This document shows positions 52,704 through 64,000 of a stretch of DNA of 64,000 bases, in pieces (position 1 is the stretch's first letter; every line of letters begins with the position of its first letter). Under the pieces are notes generated by a model, which saw only the letters and a program-made list of their open reading frames with translations, was not told the DNA's origin and ran no database searches. The position numbers and the translations under genes were made by a program. This DNA is from Euwallacea fornicatus (Eukaryota; Arthropoda; Insecta; Coleoptera; Curculionidae): NCBI RefSeq assembly GCF_040115645.1, contig NW_027096032.1:558001-622000 (forward strand), in the 5' to 3' direction.

Positions 52704-55485
52704 CCTGGTTGAGCACTTCATCATGACTCCTAAGGCTTCATTTTGTCTTGGTGAGTTTTCTAGAAAACGAGTAGTTTATGTGCTCAAACACATATTTTTC
52801 GTGACTTTTCAAGTTTTGAACCTCCGTAACTTCGGCAAATGAGCTCCAAATACCTTCAATATTTGACAACAGAATAACCTCGTTGAGCACTTCATCATGA
52901 CTCATAAGGCTTCATTTTGTCTTGGTGAGTTTTCTAGAAAACGAGTAGTTTATGTGCTCAAACACATATTTTTCGTGACTTTTCAAGTTTTGAACCTCCG
53001 TAACTTCGGCAAATGAGCTCCAAATACCTTCAAAATTTGACAACAGAATAACCTCGTTGAGCACTTCATCATGACTCATAAGGCTTCATTCTGTCTTGGT
53101 GAGTTTTCTAGAAAACGAGTAATTTATGTGCTCAAACACACAACATTCGTGACTTTTCCAGCTTTGAACCTCCGTAACTTCGGCAAATGAGCTCCAAATA
53201 CCTTCAAAATTTGACAACAGAATCACCTCTTTGAGCACTTCATCATGACTCATAAGGCTTCATTCTGTCTTGGTGAGTTTTCTAGAAAACGAGTAATTTA
53301 TGTGATCAAACACACATCATTCGTGACTTTTCCCGCTTTGAACCTCCGTAACTTCGGCAAATGAGCTCCAAATACCTTCAAAATTTGACCACAGAATCAC
53401 CTCTTTGAGCACTTCATCATGACTCATAAGGCTTCATTCTATCTTGGTGAGTTTTCTAGAAAACGAGTAATTTATGTGCTCAAACACACATCTTTCCTGA
53501 CTTTTCAAGATTTGAATCTCAGGAACTTCGGCAAATGAGCTTCAAATATCTTCAAAATTTGACAACAGAACCACCTCGTGAAGCTCTTCATCATGATTTC
53601 ATAAGGCTTCATTCTGTCTTGGTGAGTTCTCTAGAAAAAGAGGAATTTATGTGCTCAAACACACATCTTTCGTGACTTTTCAAGATTTGAACCTACGTAA
53701 CTTCGGCAAATGAGCTCCAAATACCTTCAAAATTTGACCACAGAATCACCTCTTTGAGCACTTCATCTTGACTCCTAAGGCTTCATTCTGTCTTGGTGAG
53801 TTTTCTAGAAAACGAGTAATTTATGTGCTCAAACACACAACTTTCGTGACTTTTCAAGATTTGAACCTCCGTAACTTCGGCAAATGAGCTCCAAATACCT
53901 TCAAAATTTGACAACAGAATCACCTCGTGGAGCTCTTCATCATGACTAATAAGGCTTCATTCTGTCTTGGTGAGTTTTCTAGAAAACGAGTAATTTATGT
54001 GCTCAAACACACTTCTTTCCTGACTTTTCAAGATTTGAATCTCAGGAACTTCGGCAAATGAGCTCCAAATACCTTCAAAATTTGACCACAGAATCACCTC
54101 TTTGAGCACTTCATCATGACTCATAAGGCTTCATTCTGTCTTCGTGAATTTTCTAGAAAACGAGTAATTTATGTGCTCAAACACACATCTTTCGTGACTT
54201 TTCAAGATTTGAACCTCCGTAACTTCGGCAAATGAGCTCCAAATACCTACAAAATTTGACCACAGAATCACCTCTTTGAGCACTTCATCATGACTCATAA
54301 GGCTTCATTCTGTCTTCGTGAGTTTTCTAGAAAACGAGTAATTTATGTGCTCAAACACACATCTTTCGTGACTTTTCAAGATTTGAACCTACGTAACTTC
54401 GGCAAATGAGCTCCAAATACCTTCAAAATTTGACAACAGAATCACCTCGTGGAGCTCTTCATCATGACTAATAAGGCTTCATTCTGTCTTGCTGAGTTTT
54501 CTAGAAAACGAATAATTTATGTGCTCAAACACACATCTTTCGTGACTTTTCAAGATTTGAACCTCCGTAACTTCGGCAAATGAGCTCCAAATACCTTCAA
54601 TATTTAATAACAGAATAACCTCGTTGAGCACTTCATCATGACTCATAAGGCTTCATTCTGTCTTGGTGAGTTTTCTAGAAAACGAGTAATTTATGTGCTC
54701 AAACACACATCTTTCGTGACTTTTCAAGATTTGAACCTACGTAACTTCGGCAAATGAGCTCCAAATACCTTCAAAATTTGACCACAGAATCACCTCTTTG
54801 AGCACTTCATCATGACTCATAAGGCTTCATTCTGTCTTGGTGAGTTTTCTAGAAAACGAGTAATTTATGTGCTCAAACACACATCTTTCGTGACTTTTCC
54901 AGCTTTGAACCTCGTAACTTCGGCAAATGAGCTCCAAATACCTTCAAAATTTGACCACAGAATCACCTCTTTGATCTCTTCATCATGACTCATAAGGCTT
55001 CATTCTGTCTTGGTGAGTTTTCTAGAGAACGTCTAATTTATGTGCTCAAACACACAACTTTCGTGACTTTTCCAGCTTTGAACCTCGTAACTTCGGCAAA
55101 TGAGCTCCAAATACCTTCAAAATTTGACCACAGAATCACCTCTTTGAGCACTTCATCATGACTCATAAGGCTTCATTCTGTCTTGGTGAGTTTTCTAGAG
55201 AACGTCTAATTTATGTGCTCAAACACACAACTTTCGTGACTTTTCCAGCTTTGAACCTCGTAACTTCGGCAAATGAGCTCCAAATACCTTCAAAATTTGA
55301 CCACAGAATCACCTCTTTGAGCACTTCATCTTGACTCATAAGGCTTCATTCTGTCTTGGTGAGTTTTCTAGAAAACGAGTAATTTATGTGCTCAAACACA
55401 CAACTTTCGTGACTTTTCAAGATTTGAACCTCCGTAACTTCGGCAAATGAGCTCCAAATACCTTCAATATTTAATAACAGAATAA
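52704..55485 (+). repeat. Long HOR unit 6 (16 monomers, 2782 bp), rearranged
   Basis: Same start marker and 16-monomer length, but the content differs: one TCTATCTTGG monomer is followed directly by the D-like monomer (GATTTCAT at 53595), and several monomers from the third variant zone are present (CTTCGTGAATTTT near 54141, CTTCGTGAG near 54315, CTTGCTGAG near 54488). It is a recombinant between the long HOR and distal-type monomers. Confidence 0.75.
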
Positions 55486-56533
55486 CCTGGTTGAGCACTT
55501 CATCATGACTCCTAAGGCTTCATTTTGTCTTGGTGAGTTTTCTAGAAAACGAGTAGTTTATGTGCTCAAACACATATTTTTCGTGACTTTTCAAGTTTTG
55601 AACCTCCGTAACTTCGGCAAATGAGCTCCAAATACCTTCAATATTTGACAACAGAATAACCTCGTTGAGCACTTCATCATGACTCATAAGGCTTCATTTT
55701 GTCTTGGTGAGTTTTCTAGAAAACGAGTAGTTTATGTGCTCAAACACATATTTTTCGTGACTTTTCAAGTTTTGAACCTCCGTAACTTCGGCAAATGAGC
55801 TCCAAATACCTTCAAAATTTGACAACAGAATAACCTCGTTGAGCACTTCATCATGACTCATAAGGCTTCATTCTGTCTTGGTGAGTTTTCTAGAAAACGA
55901 GTAATTTATGTGCTCAAACACACAACATTCGTGACTTTTCCAGCTTTGAACCTCCGTAACTTCGGCAAATGAGCTCCAAATACCTTCAAAATTTGACAAC
56001 AGAATCACCTCTTTGAGCACTTCATCATGACTCATAAGGCTTCATTCTGTCTTGGTGAGTTTTCTAGAAAACGAGTAATTTATGTGATCAAACAAACATC
56101 ATTCGTGACTTTTCCCGCTTTGAACCTCCGTAACTTCGGCAAATGAGCTCCAAATACCTTCAAAATTTGACCACAGAATCACCTCTTTGAGCACTTCATC
56201 ATGCCTCATAAGGCTTCATTCTATCTTGGTGAGTTTTCTAGAAAACGAGTAATTTATGTGCTCAAACACACATCTTTCCTGACTTTTCAAGATTTGAATC
56301 TCAGGAACTTCGGCAAATGAGCTCCAAATACCTTCAAAATTTGACCACAGAATCACCTCTTTGATCTCTTCATCATGACTAATAAGGCTTCGTTCTATCT
56401 TGGTGAGTTTTCTAGAAAACGAGTAATTTATGTGCTCAAACACACATCTTTCCTGACTTTTCAAGATTTGAATCTCAGGAACTTCGGCAAATGAGCTCCA
56501 AATACCTTCAAAATTTGACAACAGAATCACCTC
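55486..56533 (+). repeat. Long HOR unit 7, partial (last start marker)
   Basis: The last CCTGGTTGAGCAC marker is at 55486. The unit runs through the two CACATATTTTTC monomers, ACAACATTCG, GATCAAACAA (private change), and two TCTATCTTGG monomers, then leaves the HOR order near 56.53 kb. Private changes include CATGCCTCATAAGG near 56202. Confidence 0.78.
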
Positions 56534-58765
56534 GTGGAGTTCTTCATCATGACTCATAAGGCTTCATTGTATCTTGGTGAATTTTCTAGAAAACGAGTAA
56601 ATTAAGTGCTCAAACACACATCTTTCGTGACTTTTCCAGATTTGAACCTCCGTAACTTCGGCAAATGAGCTCCAAATACCTTCAAAATTTGACAACAGAA
56701 TAACCTCGTTGAGCACTTCATCATGACTCATAAGGCTTCATTCTGTCTTGGTGAGTTTTCTAGAAAACGAGTAATTTATGTGCTCAAACACACAACTTTC
56801 GTGACTTTTCAAGATTTGAACCTCCGTAACTTCGGCAAATGAGCTCCAAATACCTTCAAAATTTGACAACAGAATCACCTCGTGGAGCTCTTCATCATGA
56901 CTAATAAGGCTTCATTCTGTCTTGGTGAGTTTTCTAGAAAACGAGTAATTTATGTGCTCAAACACACTTCTTTCCTGACTTTTCAAGATTTGAATCTCAG
57001 GAACTTTGGCAAATGAGCTCCAAATACCTTCAAAATTTGACCACAGAATCACCTCTTTGAGCACTTCATCATGACTAATAAGGCTTCATTCTGTCTTCGT
57101 GAGTTTTCTAGAAAACGAGTAATTTATGTGCTCAAACACACAACTTTCGTGACTTTTCAAGATTTGAACCTCTGTAACTTCGGCAAATGAGCTCCAAATA
57201 CCTACAAAATTTGACCACAGAATCACCTCTTTGAGCACTTCATCATGACTCATAAGGCTTCATTCTGTCTTGGTGAGTTTTCTAGAGAACGTCTAATTTA
57301 TGTGCTCAATCACACAACTTTCGTGACTTTTCCAGCTTTGAACCTCGTAACTTCGGCAAATGAGCTCCAAATACCTTCAAAATTTGACCACAGAATCACC
57401 TCTTTGAGCACTTCATCATGACTCATAAGGCTTCATTCTGTCTTGGTGAGTTTTCTAGAAAGCGAGTAATTTATGTGCTCAAACACACAACTTTCGTGAC
57501 TTTTCAAGATTTGAACCTCCGTAACTTCGGCAAATGAGCTCCAAATACCTACAAAATTTGACCACAGAATCACCTCTTTGAGCACTTCATCATGACTCAT
57601 AAGGCTTCATTCTGTCTTGGTGAGTTTTCTAGAAAACGAGTAATTTATGTGCTCAAACACACAACTTTCGTGACTTTTCAAGATTTGAACCTCCGTAACT
57701 TCGGCAAATGAGCTCCAAATACCTTCAAAATTTGACCACAGAATCACCTCTTTGAGCACTTCATCATGACTCATAAGGCTTCATTCTGTCTTGGTGAGTT
57801 TTCTAGAAAACGAGTAATTTATGTGCTCAAACACACATCTTTCGTGACTTTTCAAGATTTGAACCTCCGTAACTTCGGCAAATGAGCTCCAAATACCTTC
57901 AAAATTTGACCACAGAATCACCTCTTTGATCTCTTCATCATGACTCATAAGGCTTCATTCTGTCTTGGTGAGTTTTCTAGAAAACGAGTAATTTATGTGC
58001 TCAAACACACATCTTTCGTGACTTTTCAAGATTTGAACCTCCGTAACTTCGGCAAATGAGCTCCAAATACCTTCAATATTTATTAACAGAATAACCTCGT
58101 TGAGCACTTCATCATGACTCATAAGGCTTCATTCTGTCTTGGTGAGTTTTCTAGAAAACGAGTAATTTATGTGCTCAAACACACATCTTTCGTGACTTTT
58201 CAAGATTTGAACCTCCGTAACTTCGGCAAATGAGCTCCAAATACCTTCAAAATTTGACAACAGAATCACCTCGTGGAGCTCTTCATCATGACTAATAAGG
58301 CTTCATTCTGTCTTGGTGAGTTTTCTAGAAAACGAGTAATTTATGTGCTCAAACACACATCTTTCGTGACTTTTCAAGATTTGAATCTCAGGAACTTCGG
58401 CAAATGAGCTCCAAATACCTTCAAAATTTGACAACAGAATCACCTCGTGGAGTTCTTCATCATGACTCATAAGGCTTCATTGTATCTTGGTGAATTTTCT
58501 AGAAAACGAGTAAATTAAGTGCTCAAACACACATCTTTCGTGACTTTTCCAGATTTGAACCTCCGTAACTTCGGCAAATGAGCTCCAAATACCTTCAAAA
58601 TTTGACAACAGAATAACCTCGTTGAGCACTTCATCATGACTCATAAGGCTTCATTCTGTCTTGGTGAGTTTTCTAGAAAACGAGTAATTTATGTGCTCAA
58701 ACACACAACTTTCGTGACTTTTCAAGATTTGAACCTCCGTAACTTCGGCAAATGAGCTCCAAATA
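56534..58765 (+). repeat. 11-mer duplication bounded by GTGGAGTTC monomers
   Basis: GTGGAGTTCTTCATC with TTGTATCTTGGTGAATTTT and AAATTAAGTG occurs at 56534 and 58447, 1913 bp apart (11 monomers minus the one-base CCTCGTAAC loss near 57347). The copies match for about 320 bp after each marker. In between lie ordinary monomers of first-zone type (for example 57.7-58.2 kb), so distal and proximal types are interspersed. Confidence 0.65.
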
Positions 58766-61700
58766 CCTACAAAATTTGACCACAGAATCACCTCTTTGAG
58801 CACTTCATCATGACTCATAAGGCTTCATTCTGTCTTCGTGAGTTTTCTAGAAAACGAGTAATTTATGTGTTCAAACACACATCTTTCGTGACTTTTCAAG
58901 ATTTGAACCTACGTAACTTCGGCAAATGAGCTCCAAATACCTTCAAAATTTGACAACAGAATCACCTCGTGGAGCTCTTCATCATGACTAATAAGGCTTC
59001 ATTCTGTCTTGGTGAGTTTTCTAGAAAACGAGTAATTTATGTGCTCAAACACACTTCTTTCCAGACTTTTCAAGATTTGAACCTACGTAACTTCGGCAAA
59101 TGAGCTCCAAATACCTACAAAATTTGACCACAGAATCACCTCTTTGAGCACTTCATCATGACTCATAAGGCTTCATTCTGTCTTCGTGAGTTTTCTAGAA
59201 AACGAGTAATTTATGTGCTCAAACACACTTCTTTCCTGACTTTTCAAGATTTGAACCTACGTAACTTCGGCAAATGAGCTCCAAATACCTTCAAAATTTG
59301 ACCACAGAATCACCTCTTTGATCTCTTCATCATGACTAATAAGGCTGCATTCTGTCTTCGTGAGTTTTCTAGAAAACGAGTAATTTATGTGCTCAAACAC
59401 ACTTCTTTCCTGACTTTTCAAGATTTGAATCTCAGGAACTTCGGCAAATGAGCTCCAAATACCTTCAAAATTTGACAACAGAATCACCTCGTGGAGCTCT
59501 TCATCATGACTAATAAGGCTTCATTCTGTCTTGGTGAGTTTTCTAGAAAACGAGTAATTTATGTGCTCAAACACACTTCTTTCCTGACTTTTCAAGATTT
59601 GAACCTCCGTAACTTCGGCAAATGAGCTCCAAATACCTTCAAAATTTGACAACAGAATAACCTCGTGGAGCTCGTCATCATGACTCATAAGGCTTCATTC
59701 TGTCTTGGTGAGTTTTCTAGAAAACGAGTAATTTATGTGCTCAAACACACATCTTTCGTGACTTTTCAAGATTTGAACCTCCGTAACTTCGGCAAATGAG
59801 CTCCAAATACCTACAAAATTTGACCACAGAATCACCTCTTTGAGCACTTCATCATGACTCATAAGGCTTCATTCTGTCTTCGTGAGTTTTCTAGAAAACG
59901 AGTAATTTATGTGTTCAAACACACATCTTTCGTGACTTTTCAAGATTTGAACCTACGTAACTTCGGCAAATGAGCTCCAAATACCTTCAAAATTTGACAA
60001 CAGAATCACCTCGTGGAGCTCTTCATCATGACTAATAAGGCTTCATTCTGTCTTGGTGAGTTTTCTAGAAAACGAGTAATTTATGTGCTCAAACACACTT
60101 CTTTCCTGACTTTTCAAGATTTGAACCTACGTAACTTCGGCAAATGAGCTCCAAATACCTTCAAAATTTGACCACAGAATCACCTCTTTGATCTCTTCAT
60201 CATGACTAATAAGGCTGCATTCTGTCTTCGTGAGTTTTCTAGAAAACGAGTAATTTATGTGCTCAAACACACTTCTTTCCTGACTTTTCAAGATTTGAAT
60301 CTCAGGAACTTCGGCAAATGAGCTCCAAATACCTTCAAAATTTGACAACAGAATCACCTCGTGGAGCTCTTCATCATGACTAATAAGGCTTCATTCTGTC
60401 TTGGTGAGTTTTCTAGAAAACGAGTAATTTATGTGCTCAAACACACTTCTTTCCTGACTTTTCAAGATTTGAACCTACGTAACTTCGGCAAATGAGCTCC
60501 AAATACCTTCAAAATTTGACCACAGAATCACCTCTTTGATCTCTTCATCATGACTAATAAGGCTGCATTCTGTCTTCGTGAGTTTTCTAGAAAACGAGTA
60601 ATTTATGTGCTCAAACACACTTCTTTCCTGACTTTTCGAGATTTGAATCTCAGGAACTTCGGCAAATGAGCTCCAAATACCTTCAAAATTTGACCACAGA
60701 ATCACCTCTTTGATCTCTTCATCATGACTAATAAGGCTGCATTCTGTCTTCGTGAGTTTTCTAGAAAACGAGTAATTTATGTGCTCAAACACACTTCTTT
60801 CCTGACTTTTCAAGATTTGAATCTCAGGAACTTCGGCAAATGAGCTCCAAATACCTTCAAAATTTGACAACAGAATCACCTCGTGGAGCTCTTCATCATG
60901 ACTAATAAGGCTTCATTCTGTCTTGGTGAGTTTTCTAGAAAACGAGTAATTTATGTGCTCAAACACACTTCTTTCCTGACTTTTCAAGATTTGAATCTCA
61001 GGAACTTCGGCAAATGAGCTCCAAATACCTTCAAAATTTGACCACAGAATCACCTCGTGGAGCTCTTCATCATGACTAATAAGGCTTCATTCTGTCTTGG
61101 TGAGTTTTCTAGAAAACGAGTAATTTATGTACTCAAACACACTTCTTTCCTGACTTTTCAAGATTTGAACCTACGTAACTTCGGCAAATGAGCTCCAAAT
61201 ACCTTCAAAATTTGACCACAGAATCACCTCTTTGATCTCTTCATCATGACTAATAAGGCTGCATTCTGTCTTCGTGAGTTTTCTAGAAAACGAGTAATTT
61301 ATGTGCTCAAACACACTTCTTTCCTGACTTTTCAAGATTTGAATCTCAGGAACTTCGGCAAATGAGCTCCAAATACCTTCAAAATTTGACAACAGAATCA
61401 CCTCGTGGAGCTCTTCATCATGACTAATAAGGCTTCATTCTGTCTTGGTGAGTTTTCTAGAAAACGAGTAATTTATGTGCTCAAACACACTTCTTTCCTG
61501 ACTTTTCAAGATTTGAATCTCAGGAACTTCGGCAAATGAGCTCCAAATACCTTCAAAATTTGACAACAGAATCACCTCGTGGAGCTCTTCATCATGACTA
61601 ATAAGGCTTCATTCTGTCTTGGTGAGTTTTCTAGAAAACGAGTAATTTATGTGCTCAAACACACTTCTTTCCTGACTTTTCAAGATTTGAATCTCAGGAA

Positions 61701-64000
61701 CTTCGGCAAATGAGCTCCAAATACCTTCAAAATTTGACAACAGAATCACCTCGTGGAGCTCTTCATCATGACTAATAAGGCTTCATTCTGTCTTGGTGAG
61801 TTTTCTAGAAAACGAGTAATTTATGTGCTCAAACACACTTCTTTCCTGACTTTTCGAGATTTGAATCTCAGGAACTTCGGCAAATGAGCTCCAAATACCT
61901 TCAAAATTTGACCACAGAATCACCTCTTTGATCTCTTCATCATGACTAATAAGGCTGCATTCTGTCTTCGTGAGTTTTCTAGAAAACGAGTAATTTATGT
62001 GCTCAAACACACTTCTTTCCTGACTTTTCAAGATTTGAATCTCAGGAACTTCGGCAAATGAGCTCCAAATACCTTCAAAATTTGACAACAGAATCACCTC
62101 GTGGAGCTCTTCATCATGACTAATAAGGCTTCATTCTGTCTTGGTGAGTTTTCTAGAAAACGAGTAATTTATGTGCTCAAACACACTTCTTTCCTGACTT
62201 TTCGAGATTTGAATCTCAGGAACTTCGGCAAATGAGCTCCAAATACCTTCAAAATTTGACCACAGAATCACCTCTTTGATCTCTTCATCATGACTAATAA
62301 GGCTGCATTCTGTCTTCGTGAGTTTTCTAGAAAACGAGTAATTTATGTGCTCAAACACACTTCTTTCCTGACTTTTCAAGATTTGAATCTCAGGAACTTC
62401 GGCAAATGAGCTCCAAATACCTTCAAAATTTGACAACAGAATCACCTCGTGGAGCTCTTCATCATGACTAATAAGGCTTCATTCTGTCTTGGTGAGTTTT
62501 CTAGAAAACGAGTAATTTATGTGCTCAAACACACTTCTTTCCTGACTTTTCAAGATTTGAATCTCAGGAACTTCGGCAAATGAGCTCCAAATACCTTCAA
62601 AATTTGACAACAGAATCACCTCGTGGAGCTCTTCATCATGACTCATAAGGCTTCATTCTGTCTTGGTGAGTTTTCTAGAAAACGAGTAATTTATGTGCTC
62701 AAACACACTTCTTTCCTGACTTTTCAAGATTTGAACCTACGTAACTTCGGCAAATGAGCTCCAAATACCTTCAAAATTTGACCACAGAATCACCTCTTTG
62801 ATCTCTTCATCATGACTAATAAGGCTGCATTCTGTCTTCGTGAGTTTTCTAGAAAACGAGTAATTTATGTGCTCAAACACACTTCTTTCCTGACTTTTCG
62901 AGATTTGAATCTCAGGAACTTCGGCAAATGAGCTCCAAATACCTTCAAAATTTGACCACAGAATCACCTCTTTGAGCACTTCATCATGACTCATAAGGCT
63001 TCATTCTGTCTTCGTGAGTTTTCTAGAAAACGAGTAATTTATGTGCTCAAACACACTTCTTTCCTGACTTTTCAAGATTTGAACCTACGTAACTTCGGCA
63101 AATGAGTTCCAAATACCTTCAAAATTTGACCACAGAATCACCTCTTTGATCTCTTCATCATGACTAATAAGGCTGCATTCTGTCTTCGTGAGTTTTCTAG
63201 AAAACGAGTAATTTATGTGCTCAAACACACTTCTTTCCTGACTTTTCGAGATTTGAATCTCAGGAACTTCGGCAAATGAGCTCCAAATACCTTCAAAATT
63301 TGACCACAGAATCACCTCTTTGATCTCTTCATCATGACTAATAAGGCTGCATTCTGTCTTCGTGAGTTTTCTAGAAAACGAGTAATTTATGTGCTCAAAC
63401 ACACTTCTTTCCTGACTTTTCAAGATTTGAACCTCCGTAACTTCGGCAAATGAGCTCCAAATACCTTCAAAATTTGACAACAGAATAACCTCGTGGAGCT
63501 CGTCATCATGACTCATAAGGCTTCATTCTGTCTTGGTGAGTTTTCTAGAAAACGAGTAATTTATGTGCTCAAACACACTTCTTTCCTGACTTTTCAAGAT
63601 TTGAACCTCCGTAACTTCGGCAAATGAGCTCCAAATACCTTCAAAATTTGACAACAGAATAACCTCGTGGAGCTCGTCATCATGACTCATAAGGCTTCAT
63701 TCTGTCTTGGTGAGTTTTCTAGAAAACGAGTAATTTATGTGCTCAAACACACATCTTTCGTGACTTTTCAAGATTTGAACCTCCGTAACTTCGGCAAATG
63801 AGCTCCAAATACCTACAAAATTTGACCACAGAATCACCTCTTTGAGCACTTCATCATGACTCATAAGGCTTCATTCTGTCTTCGTGAGTTTTCTAGAAAA
63901 CGAGTAATTTATGTGTTCAAACACACATCTTTCGTGACTTTTCAAGATTTGAACCTACGTAACTTCGGCAAATGAGCTCCAAATACCTTCAAAATTTGAC
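58766..64000 (+). repeat. Third variant zone with CpG-poor monomers and local duplications
   Basis: Monomers here often have CACTTCTTTCCTGAC and GAATCTCAGGAAC, which remove two of the usual CpG sites, and GGCTGCATTCTGTCTTCG. GTGTTCAAACAC at 58867 and 59911 marks a 1044-bp (6-monomer) duplication. The same marker at 63913, with CTCGTCATC at 59671 and 63673, shows that the final 470 bp repeat a segment 4002 bp (23 monomers) upstream. The array continues beyond the window edge. Confidence 0.75.
61783..62478 (+). repeat. 348-bp dimer HOR, two tandem copies
   Basis: A pair of monomers, one with GGCTTCATTCTGTCTTGG and TTCGAGATTTG, the other with GGCTGCATTCTGTCTTCG and CAAGATTTG, repeats exactly 348 bp apart. 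Related pairs occur around 59.2-59.6, 60.1-60.9 and 62.7-63.5 kb. The dimer is the simplest HOR in the window. Confidence 0.75.

Larger units (their letters stand above)
1..64000 (+). repeat. Satellite DNA array, 174-bp monomer, about 368 head-to-tail copies
   Basis: The landmark GACTCATAAGG starts at 27, 201, 375, 549 and 723, exactly 174 bp apart, and the same register continues to the end of the window. Small drifts are explained by recurring one-base indels: +1 in the GATTTCAT variant, -1 in the CGATAATTT variant, -1 in the CCTCGTAAC variant. All copies face the same way and no stretch falls outside the repeat. Monomer length close to a nucleosome repeat plus nested higher-order structure is typical of centromeric or pericentromeric satellites, especially in plants; that placement is inferred, and I do not recognise the family. 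The core TCTAGA was intact in every variant I inspected, so a 174-bp ladder with an enzyme cutting there is expected. Most monomers also carry GAGCTC, and some subfamilies carry a second one. Confidence 0.97.

Noticed and set aside
63085..63516. Longest minus-strand open frame (143 codons) and similar frames throughout
   Set aside because: These are the same 58-residue translation repeated two or three times, open only where a substitution removes the TGA of the common monomer. They recur wherever the repeat does, with no codon constraint or flanking gene signal visible, so I do not call genes.
1..64000. CRISPR array
   Set aside because: There are no short direct repeats separated by unique spacers; the whole 174-bp unit repeats and variation is scattered substitutions.
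1..64000. Known plant centromere satellites (Arabidopsis 178-bp, Brassica, rice and maize types)
   Set aside because: The monomer does not resemble what I recall of these families; without a database search no family name is justified.

Overview
The window is one uninterrupted tandem array of a satellite DNA with a 174-bp monomer, all copies head to tail in the same orientation. About 368 monomers fill the 64 kb. I found no convincing gene, RNA gene, transposable element, CRISPR array or single-copy sequence, and no inverted segment. Hand counting of the first monomer gives 67 G or C in 174 positions (about 38.5% GC). This is eukaryotic heterochromatin. Monomer length near one nucleosome repeat, homogeneity and nested higher-order repeats (HORs) are what is known of centromeric or pericentromeric satellites, most often in plants. 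I do not recognise the family, so plant origin and centromere location are inferences. The near-perfect long duplications imply recent expansion and an assembly from long reads.

Layout. From 1 to about 31.5 kb the array is a mosaic of closely related monomers, with a recurring cassette (from 15, 8369, 12173, 14961 and 22938), a 6-mer tandem duplication (1962-4255), a long duplication about 8 kb apart (16881-20185 against 24884-27840) and an 11-mer tandem duplication (27957-31693). From about 31.5 to 41 kb a second set of variants dominates (TTGACTCAT, CCAGCTTTGAACC, and a one-base deletion giving CCTCGTAAC), organised in 870-bp 5-mers inside a 4.2/4.4-kb duplication. From 40.5 to about 56.5 kb a long HOR appears in six complete units and one partial unit of 12, 12, 16, 16, 14 and 16 monomers; the shorter units look like internal deletions of the 16-mer. 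From about 56.5 kb to the end a third set dominates (GAATCTCAGG, CTTTCCTGAC, GGCTGCATTC), with 348-bp dimers and short duplications.

Within the monomer the most notable motifs are a 14-bp perfect palindrome centred on CTAG, a TATGTG/CACATA dyad that is perfect only in some subfamilies, and a GCN4/AP-1-type TGACTCA core. Because 174 is divisible by three, the minus strand shows repeated short open frames; these are by-products of the repeat and are not annotated as genes. No pathway or operon is present; the biology here is array evolution by unequal exchange, segmental duplication and possible gene conversion.
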